A DNA stretch of 64,000 nucleotides, from the NCBI GenBank assembly GCA_028564705.1, contig JAPXFQ010002811.1, forward strand, positions 2,170,001-2,234,000, in the 5' to 3' direction. Both the position numbers and the translations under genes were made by a program. Numbering within the stretch: position 1 is the first letter of the stretch; the number at the start of each line of letters is the position of its first letter. This document shows, piece after piece, positions 32,615 through 64,000 of the stretch. Under the pieces are notes generated by a model, which saw only the letters and a program-made list of their open reading frames with translations, was not told the DNA's origin and searched no databases. The DNA comes from Apricaphanius iberus (lineage: Eukaryota; Chordata; Actinopteri; Cyprinodontiformes; Aphaniidae).

Positions 32615-33389
32615 GGCCCTGTTTACACAGAGACAAAAACGGGTATAGTTTCATAAAAAAACGCCACCACAATAATTTATAAGTTTGTCCACTTGAATTC
32701 ACAACAGCTTAAAATGCTGTAGTAATGGCTATCCCGGGCCCACTGGTGGCACTGTGACACTGCCACAGAAAGACAGAAAAGAGCACAGAACATGCGGAAT
32801 CAACCCTGTGGGTAACACGTCAAATTTAGCTCCAAAAGAGTGCTTTATTCAAAATCATATAGTGTCTGTGGTTCTCTGGAGCCGTTTTATACTGCTGGTG
32901 ATACAGGAGGGACAGTAAATCATATTTTAGTCCCGCACTGTGTTTCTTTTGAATGCACTGTGACAGCATGGTGATGTGGGAATACTGCGGCATACATGCT
33001 GGCATGCTTGATGGTAATATTACCGCCTTGGCGCAACTGAGGGTGATGCCAAAAGGATGTGTGGAATGTGCACTGAGCCCCACCGGAAACGGTATGTAAA
33101 ATTCAAGTAAACATTGGGAAAAAATCTGATCAGGCTTCATTGATGCCACAGGCTGATCAATTATGAATGACCAAAAAACAGCCAGCATTGATGCTAGCAT
33201 TGTCTTTCGAAACAGGGTGTGGAGAAAACTGAGCCAGCATTGTAACATTTCTCCACTATGGTACCCGATTTCAAACATGATCTTTTACGGTGCCCTGAAA
33301 CTTCATCTCCTTGTGGATTAGACCTTTTCACCTTTTCAATGAAATATCTTTGCTGCAGCACCTGGTTTCATCTCTGTGTAGACAGGGCC
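32615..33389. mobile_element. PIF/Harbinger-like MITE
   Basis: The left end GGCCCTGTTTACACAGAGAC (32615-32634) is mirrored at the right by the reverse complement GGCCCTGTCTACACAGAGAT (33370-33389). A TAA triplet flanks both sides (32612-32614 and 33390-33392). TWA duplications are typical of PIF/Harbinger elements. The interior (775 bp in all) has no recognisable transposase; the long minus-strand frame inside resembles nothing I know. Confidence 0.7.
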
Positions 33390-35242
33390 TAAGATACCTT
33401 GTTAGTGAATTTCTATTGTGTATCGTTTTGTTTTCGTAATTTTCTGTTGTTCTTTTGTCATTTTTTTATCGTGATCTCGTGTTTTGTCTAATAAAGTTTC
33501 TACATCTCAGACCCTCTATACTTTATGTTTGACTGTATGTTATGACTTGATCCCCCATCCCCATGCATTACATAAGAAGCTGTTTCACCCTTCTGTGTTT
33601 TTTTAACGTGTCCTCCACTGTGAAGCTGAAACCTCAGTGGCTGTGGCATCAAAGTGCTGCATATATTGTACTTTCGGTCAGATTTTTTTTCAAGCTATTC
33701 TTCAAGCCTTTGCTATCTTTTAGTGTCATTTTCTTTGTTTCTGCAAGACAGTAAACTTTTAGGGCAATTCTCTTGATTTAGACGTTTTGGGGCAAATTAT
33801 GCCTTATCGGCGAATCTCCTACCTCCATTGACTCTGATTACTGTAAAGGGATATATGCTGATCGGGACTGGATGTAAACTTCTTTCAAAGGACTCCAAGT
33901 GGCTACAAACTCGTCTGAGTGAGTAAATGAATGTAATAAAAGCAAAAAATAAGGTCATAAGGTCCAGGTTGTCAAAAAAAAAACTTGTATATTTGTATAT
34001 TCTAAAAGCCTGAAGTTTTTTTTTCATTTTGTCAATAAACTTAATTTGCAGAGTAGGCTGAACGACTTTATGTACAAATATACCAAAGAGGTATTTCTTG
34101 ATGCGTTTCATCAAAATAGTTTTGCTAAGGTTGCCAGGTTCACATTCAAGCAACATTAACAAACCTGAGAACCCATCTTTTACCTTTTTCTTTTACTCTC
34201 TCATGGATGGTGTTTCAATCATCACCACTGCACATAGATAAAGAGACAGCAAGGATACTTAGCAAGTATTACTTGTGGTAATATGTTTCTAACCAGTAAA
34301 CACCAGTGTGCTGGGTCGCAAGAGCATCTCTAATGGAGCAAGTGCATGACTGTGCAGGAATGACTCTGTGGACTCATGTGTAAGTGAGTGTGTGTGAACA
34401 TGTTGTTCCTTTTTCTCTGTGTTTCTAAAAAAGAGAGAAAGGCAGTGAGAATATTTCTGCTCAGAGATTACCATGTTGCCATGGTGAGTAGTTGGAGTGA
34501 GGTAGCGCCATCTCTACAGGGAATGATGAGAGGGAGGCAAGAGGAGGAGTAAGGGGGAGGAGAGACAGACTGCGGTATAAAAAGAGCTAAGAATAATCGG
34601 AATCATAGTAGCAATGTAGGTCCCACACAGAAAAGCCTGCATGGTTTGTGAATGAACAGCTGCAACGTGAGATGTGAGTGCCAGAAATCGCCCAGAAAGC
34701 TGTGGCTCACTCCTGAGTCGCCTCATTGGTTGTGCAACACTTGATGGGTCAGAGTGCAAGACTGCCTCCAGAACCAACATGTCTGAAGCAGCTTGTTTAG
34801 CTCAAGCCCAAGCTGCTTTTACAGTTTGTTCTGAAACTTAGTGGGTCACAGATTGCAAGGTTATACAACAGTGATTTGTTTTGGGTATGTTATCTTAATT
34901 AAATTATAAAGTAGGGTAAAAATAACTTGAAGCTTGGGGTGCTGGACATATAATTCTTACTGCCTCTTCTTGTGGTGACTGAAGGATAAAGCAACTTAAT
35001 GGCAAACAAAAAACTGGGTTGAAAAGCTCGTCTCCACACAGATAGCTTCAAGAATAAAATAGAGTAGGCCTATCTCACAACACTAACAACAGTATGCAAG
35101 GACTTGCAAGAGCTGCAGCCCCTCTTCCAGGCAAAGATTTTGTTATGTGCAGAAATGCAAGCAAAGTTTTTATCCACTGAAGGATTATTCTAGGGGAACA
35201 CAACATTTTTTAAAAATCAGCTAAAAATTCATTCTTATTGTT

Positions 35243-35519
35243 CCATCCATCCATCCATTTTCTTAACCGCTTAATCCTTAATGGGTCGCGGGGGGGCTGG
35301 TACTTATCTCCAGCTGTCAACGGGTGAGAGGCGGGGTACACCCTGGACAGGTCGCCAGTCCATCACAAGGCCACATAGAGACAGACAGGACAAACAACCA
35401 TGCACACACTCACACCTAAGGACAATTCTGGAGAGATCAATTAACCTGACAGTCATGTTTTTGGACTGTGGGAGGAAGCCGGAGTCCCTGGAGGGAACCC
35501 ACTCATGCACGGGGAGAAC
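35243..35519 (-). mobile_element. Retroposon copy 1 (277 bp) with 12-base target duplication
   Basis: Read on the minus strand it starts GTTCTCCCCGTGCATGAG and ends in GGATGG repeats. ATTCTTATTGTT is duplicated exactly at 35231-35242 and 35520-35531. The element is a dispersed fish retroposon 3' portion; the tandem tail and target duplication show target-primed insertion. Clade not assigned. Confidence 0.8.
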
Positions 35520-35853
35520 ATTCTTATTGTTGTTAAGGTTTAATCAATAGCAGTTTTAAGCATTGCAGTTTCCCTGCATAATTTTGGTGAGCATGTAACA
35601 TGGGGAAGGACTTTAAAATGTATAAAGTGGAGCATGTGCGATATTTTAGCATTGTCACACAGCAACACAGTTTTATTAAGACTATTTTAGAGCAGCTCTG
35701 GGTCAATTCACTCAGAGCTTTTTCATTCCTTAAACCATTTCATATTTAATATTCTTGTAGTAGAGCTTTTCCAGCAAATTTGAAGATAAACACCCATAAA
35801 CCTTCACATTTTATGTACTTACATTTATATATCTAAGGAAATGTTTCCATTGC

Positions 35854-35971
35854 CTGTGATGGACTAGCGACCTGTCCAGGGTGTACCCCGCCTCTCGCCC
35901 GTTGACAGCTGGAGATAGGCACTAGCCCCCCCGCGACCCCTTGAGGTTTAAGTGGTTCAGAAAATGGATGG
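35854..35971 (+). mobile_element. Retroposon copy 2 (short form)
   Basis: Starts CTGTGATGGACTAGCGACC and ends in ATGGATGG. A 13-base duplication, ATGTTTCCATTGC, flanks it (35841-35853 and 35972-35984). It corresponds to the last part of copy 1 in opposite orientation 334 bp away. Confidence 0.8.
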
Positions 35972-37439
35972 ATGTTTCCATTGCATCCTAGTCCTATTTG
36001 TTTTGGTTCTGATCTGGATTTGGATATAAGTTTCATCTGGGTCTTGGAATAGGACAGATAACTTTACATCACCTGCTTTTGGTAGATAATACCTATGGAA
36101 GTAACATTACCAAAAGATTTCGAAAAGCAAATTTGCTGAAAAACAAAACAAGCCTTTTAAACTGGTGCTAAGCTTGCAATGAATAAAATTCAAACAGTGC
36201 ATAAAATATCTAAAGCAAAGACCAGAAACACTTCCACAATAGGTGAAAATAAGGATGAAGAATCAAAATTCTCTCTCTGGATGCCCCCAGGCACTGCTGC
36301 CCTGTGCAGTGAGACATGTTACCAGCCTGAAGAGCAACTACTTCTACTGCTACTACTGAACCAAAGAGCTCTGTGACCAACCTACAGGGTTTTCCATTCC
36401 CCTTGTGATCACCATAAGATTTAAAAAAGGTTCTCCATCTTTCCTGTGGAAGTAATTAAGTGAAAGCCAGGGACATTGCAGCTAATTTGGCAGCACCTTT
36501 CCTCAAGATTACAACTAGAAAAAACAGCAATGTCTTCAATCCTCAAAAAACAAGAAACTGTTTAAAAAACTGTTCCTTTATTTCATTTATCCTACCCTGT
36601 TAATTAGTATGTGACTTACAATCAGATTAGTATGTTGTTTTTCCCTGTTGTGACAGAGTCACAGCAGCAACTTGAAGACAGAATGACAGCCGGGCAGGAA
36701 GGGTAGGAGAAAAAAAAAAAAACAAAGACAGAAGGAGTCTGAGTGGGTGTAAGGGGAAGACAAGCACTTGTGGGGGTCCCAGCATCTAAATAATTCAAGG
36801 GGAGACTAGCTGCACTCAGTGCAGGGGAGGAGCACTGTCAGGTCAGCTCACTCACTGCAGAGGTGGGGAGGAGGAAATGATGAGATTGTACAGAGAGGGT
36901 TTAAAGATGGCATAGAGGAATCAGTGGAAGAGTTTTCCCCCTGAATGTGTGTGAGCTGGTATTATTGGCATGAGTGTGTATCATGGGATAGCTGTACATG
37001 CCTCCGCTCTGTGTGTCTGTTAGATGAAAATAGATGATATGAAGAAGTAATCAGGCTGCTTCTTTGTAGACCTTTTCTTAGTCACCACAGCAACCACCTC
37101 CTCCCTCCATCCCGCACTCGCCTTTTACTTTGTTTATTCATCCCTTAAGTCCTTCTCTTTATTCCACCCACACTCTGTTAACATCTCCTGTGTTTGCATC
37201 CAGCAAGTTTAAGAGACATTTCATCTCATAGTTTCATTACTATCTGGCTTGTAGGCCTCATTTCAAGCATACACACCTGCATTTCCTCCTCCTATTATTT
37301 CCTTTTTCTGATTGACTTCTACTCTGAAAATGGGTAGTAGAGGTAATTTCAGATGCCTTTAAGTGGAGGAACAGGAAATGTGACATTAATCGCCACAGTG
37401 CTTTCGGAGCCCGTGAACTTTAAAAAACAAAACAATTTT

Positions 37440-38730
37440 TAAAACATTTTTGTCATATAAAAACCAAAAGCGATATACTTGACAAAGATTTAATGTGATA
37501 GACCACCAAGTGACGGTGAGATGGAGAAAGATACATAGGTTTTCAAAAAGTTTTATGAAAAAATATGGGGGGAAAAATCTAGAAAATATAATTTATAACA
37601 TTCAAATTACACCTAATAGGGTGAATAGAGTAGATAATCTCAATTCAAATAAAGCTATTCTGTGAAAACAAACAGAAGCTCATTAAAGAAAATTAGCATC
37701 TTGATGACCAAGGAGCACAGCAAACAGCTGAGGAATAAAGCTGTGGAGAAGATAAAGCAGAGTTAGATTAGAAACATCACAAGCTTTGAGCATCTCACAG
37801 ATCACTGTTGACCTGTGCAGATAAGGCCATCAACCTAAACTAAGAAGGCAAGTAAGTATGTTAAATAGAGTATATTTAGTGAATCCGCAAACATATGGAA
37901 GAACAAGATAACATGGGACCATGTTGTCTGTGATGACAAACACCAAACACACAATTCCTACCATGAAATATGGTGGTGGTAGCATTTGGGCGGCTATAGC
38001 TGAGAGGGAGAGTACTTAGCCTGCAAACCCAGAAATTGTGGGTTCAGTTCCTGTTTCCTCCTGCTACATGCTGCTGAATACTTGGGAAAGAAACTTTACC
38101 TTCTTTGCCTACTTTGCGACATTTGCCAGAGGGGCCAATGGTGCAAAATGGCAGCCTTGCCTCTGTCAGTCTGCCCCAAGGTTGCTGTGGATACAATTGT
38201 AGCTTGCTTCCACCATTGTATGAATGAGTAATAGAATTGTAAAGGTCTTTGAGGGTCTTGAAAACACTATATAAATGCAATCCATTATTATTATTATGTT
38301 GTGGGAAAGATCATCTTTAACAAGGACAGGGAAACTGGTCGGTGCTGATGGGAAGATCTAAATAGAGGCCACTGCTGGAACAACAAGAACCAAAACTGTT
38401 AAAAGTTACAAAAGCATTAAGACACACCAGGAGGTCCATCTTCAAACTGGAGAATTAGCCTAAATATATAACCAGAGCTATAGTGGAATGATGTTAGAAT
38501 GGGCTAGTCACAGTCCAAACCAAGATACAATTAGGAATCAGAGCTGTGACTATTGAACTTCACATCTGCTTTCCATCTAATTTTACTCAGTTTGCATTTT
38601 TCTGTGAAGAATAATGGGTAAATATTTTGGTTTTAGTTGCGCAAAGCTGATGCATGTCCCAAAATAATTGTGTAACTGCAGCAAAGGTTGGCTCTACAAA
38701 GTACTGACTCAGAGTTTTATAAGTGGTCTC
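37440..38730 (+). mobile_element. Tc1-like transposon relic split by a SINE
   Basis: Plus-strand blocks follow the order of a Tc1-like element: 'aggagcacagcaaacag', 'agctttgagcatctcac', 'accatgaaatatggtggtgg', then after a SINE 'atgttgtgggaaagatc' and 'ggaaactggtcggtgctgat'. It is full of stops and indels. Residual order alone supports the call; the ends are approximate. Confidence 0.65.
37988..38297 (+). mobile_element. tRNA-derived SINE with (ATT)n tail
   Basis: The head resembles tRNA, with an A-box-like 'tagctgagagggag' and a B-box-like 'gggttcagttcc'. The body ends 'aacactatataaatgcaatc' plus 'cattattattattat'. It sits inside the Tc1-like relic, splitting its 'ggtagcat / atgttgtggg' junction. 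Confidence 0.65.
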
Positions 38731-39117
38731 AATTCTCTTGCAATGCAACGTATGTGAATAAAGCTCTTGTTGTTTGAAGAAGATTGTTAGGCATAAAAAT
38801 ATTAAGTCTAAACACAAATAAAATTAAATATACAGCACATATTAATATAAATACTGTATATACAGAACACACCTGTTTTCCATGGAACAGCAGTTTGAAA
38901 AAGATTATTTATAGATGAAAACCTTTGAAAAGATATTTGCCCCAGGGCTCATATTAAAGTTGAAGCAGCCAGACTAACGGGAAAGATGCCATATAGTCTG
39001 ACAAGGTCATTGGAAAGTCAATACTGGACATTCTGTTCGTGCCTACGAGTGCTTAATATTATATGGAGATGGATGAGGAAAGACGCTGCCATGGCTGGCT
39101 GATGTGGAGCCTCTGAG

Positions 39118-39465
39118 GTACATCCTCCCTTCCCCGCTGCTCCATCGTGCCCGGCGCCCCGCCCCCGCCGGTCCAGCGCGTCGCATCTCTTAGCGGCGTT
39201 CAGCTCGGTCAGCACCAGCGCACCACAGCCCAGCGCCGCGCTGCTCACCTGGCTGCACCGAGAACACATTTCTGTTTGTTCTTTATTCCCTCCCTACCAG
39301 GCGAGGACGAAGAGGAGCAGACAGCCTAGACAGACGTCACCATGTCAGGTAGAGAGTGAAGGGGAGGTTCGGGGTCGTGAGAAGGTGGGGTAGAAACACT
39401 GCGGGGTGTGCTTGGAGTGGCCTCTCCATCCGGGTGAACACCTTTCCGGGCTCATAGCGCGCACA
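39118..39465 (+). promoter_or_regulatory. chrnb2: CpG-rich promoter and 5' UTR of chrnb2
   Basis: A sharp rise in G+C and CpG begins near 39120 (for example 'cccggcgccccgcccccgcc'), with no TATA box, as usual for a neuronal CpG-island promoter. TTCAGC (39199) and TCAGCACC (39209-39216) resemble REST/NRSF half-sites at non-standard spacing. A strong upstream ATG (CACCATGT) at 39342 opens a five-codon uORF that stops at 39359. Confidence 0.55.
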
Positions 39466-62547
<23,082 letters not shown>

Positions 62548-64000
62548 GTGAGTCACTCTCTCATGCTCATAACCTCAATTAAGAGAGATAAACTGACACA
62601 CAAGTGCCTCCGGAAGAAGCCCAGTGCAGACATGTTGATTTTCTTAAAAGAAACTGAATATGTTTCAAGCAAGTTTGCCAGTCAGGTCATTCAGCTGCTA
62701 TTGCAAGATACTTAAAGTGTGAGATTCAATTAAATAGTGATTCTAGGTCAGGTTCAGAACACATGACTGGATATGTCAACTAGAATTTCCTCTTGTTGCT
62801 CAAGCTACCATGCTACTCTACCACCGCCAAGATGTCTGAAAAATTGTATCATCTTCATTGCACATTGAAGTCCTGTGAAGGAGCAAACACACAGCAGATG
62901 TCATACACAATCTTGCAAAAGTATTCACACTCCATAAAACATTTTGTCATGTTGCAACCAAAAACCTCAGAATAAAGTGTTGTATATATTCAGTCCCCTT
63001 TTCTCTGTTATCCCTAAATACAACCTCAAATCAGAAAAAGTTGGGACGGTATGTGAAATTAAAATCACACTGAAAACAGTATTTTGTGAAATTATCTTTG
63101 ACCTGTAGTACATTGAAAATAACACAATAATACATTACTTAATGTGTTCCTCATGAGTTTAAGATTTTGTTTTTAAATAAACACGTATTCCAGTTTTGGT
63201 TCTCGCAACACATTTAAAAAATAGTTGGAACAGTAAAGAATTTACCACTTTGTAATACTGCCGTTCCGTTTCACAACACTTAAAAGACGTTGCTGAAGAC
63301 AGTAAGTGATAAAGTATTACAAATGTAATTTTGTCCCATTCTTCCAACAAACAAGTATTAAGGTGGGCAACATTATGGGGTCTTCGTTGTCACATTTTAA
63401 AATATGCCACTCATTCTCTATTGGAGACAGGTCAGGACTGCAGGCAGGTCAGTCAACTACCCGTACCCCATTCCTCTGCAGCCCGGACTTCATAATGTGT
63501 GCAGAAAGTGGGTTTGCATTGTCTCGTTGAAATATTCATGGGCATCCCTGGACGTCTTCTTGAAGGCAACACATTGTGCTCCAAAATCTCTACGTACTTT
63601 CCAGCATTAATGGTGCCATCAAAGATGTGCATGTTACCTTTGCCGAGGTCACTGACACAACTCCATACCATGAGGGACCCTGGCTTTTGGACTTGTTGTT
63701 GGTAACAGTCTGGATGATCTTCTGTGGTCCGGAGCATACGGCGTCCATTTCTTCCTAAAAATACCTGAAATACTGATCCATCTGACCACAGTTCACGTTT
63801 CAACTGTGTGAAGGTCCATCCCAGATGCCTCTGAGCTTAGAGAAGTCAACGGCGCTTCTGGATACACACCCTTGTCCCTTATACTCTGAAATTCCTCCAG
63901 ATTCCTGGAATCTTTTTATTAGATAAGGCACTGCCAAAGGTCAAATATCCAAAAATCTTCCAACCTTTTTTTGAGAAACATTCTTTTTAAACATTTGAAT
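62548..64000. other. chrnb2: Start of chrnb2 intron 4
   Basis: Contains a Tc1-end-like fragment at about 62908-62990 ('cttgcaaaagtattcacact') and a larger Tc1-like relic up to the right edge. The large exon that should follow in this gene has not begun by 64000. Confidence 0.6.
63013..64000 (-). mobile_element. Tc1-like transposon relic running off the right edge
   Basis: The minus strand between about 63800 and 63540 encodes FQVFLGRNGRRMLRT, EDHPDCYQQQVQKPGSLMVW, GNMHIFDGTINAGKYVEILE and HNVLPSRRRPGMP: the central catalytic domain of a Tc1-like transposase. The frame is degraded at both ends. 'aatcagaaaaagttgggacg' at about 63034 resembles an element terminus. Whether the rest is intact cannot be seen. 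Confidence 0.75.

Larger units (their letters stand above)
31664..39100. other. Spacer between she and chrnb2
   Basis: Contains the Harbinger-like MITE, two short retroposons and a Tc1-like relic with a nested SINE (listed separately). The stretch 36640-37030 is GC- and purine-richer than its surroundings and could hold chrnb2 regulatory sequence, but I see no decisive motif. TDRD10 and UBE2Q1, which I recall between SHE and CHRNB2 in mammals, are not visible. Confidence 0.5.

Noticed and set aside
39406..39465. Longer N-terminus for chrnb2
   Set aside because: The upstream extension opens with GTG, not ATG, and would bury the signal peptide. The ATG at 39466 gives a normal signal sequence.

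Overview
The window is nuclear DNA from a ray-finned fish, most likely a teleost. It is AT-rich, its genes are split by GT-AG introns, and the spacers carry old Tc1-like transposons, tRNA-derived SINEs, a LINE fragment and MITEs of teleost type. There is no bacterial-style operon, CRISPR array or prophage. I joined exons by hand from splice signals, reading phase and family knowledge; no search was run.

Three protein-coding genes can be supported. (1) cgn (cingulin, tight-junction plaque) lies on the minus strand. Seven coding exons between 5391 and 794 give the first 528 codons, and the rest lies beyond the left edge. A probable non-coding first exon with a CCAAT-rich promoter sits at about 18.2-18.5 kb. 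(2) she (SH2-domain adaptor E of the SHB/SHD/SHE/SHF family) lies on the plus strand from 24087 to 31663. It is complete: six exons, 492 codons, with the SH2 domain at the C-terminus and an apparent GC-AG intron 2. (3) chrnb2 (neuronal nicotinic acetylcholine receptor beta-2) lies on the plus strand from 39466. Exons 1-4 are present (signal peptide and the first part of the ligand-binding domain); the rest lies past the right edge. Its first intron is about 19.5 kb.

Layout: 1-18.4 kb, cgn with a 12.8 kb 5' intron; 18.5-23.5 kb, spacer with a CTCF-like site in a perfect palindrome, a Tc1-like relic and an unassigned dispersed repeat; 23.5-31.8 kb, she; 31.8-39.1 kb, spacer with a Harbinger-like MITE, two short retroposons in opposite orientation and a Tc1-like relic split by a SINE; 39.1-64 kb, chrnb2 with its CpG-rich promoter and repeat-laden introns.

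The genes do not form a pathway. cgn organises epithelial junctions, she is a phosphotyrosine adaptor, and chrnb2 encodes a neuronal ion-channel subunit. From general knowledge, human CGN, SHE and CHRNB2 all map to 1q21, so the trio looks like a compacted piece of that ancestral block.

The most unusual structures are: three short retroposon copies with different target-site duplications but exactly the same 5' end; a 1.34 kb foldback element with about 400 bp arms bounded by TA; convergent CTCF-like motifs flanking she; and the GC-AG intron in she. I found no wholly new gene system.
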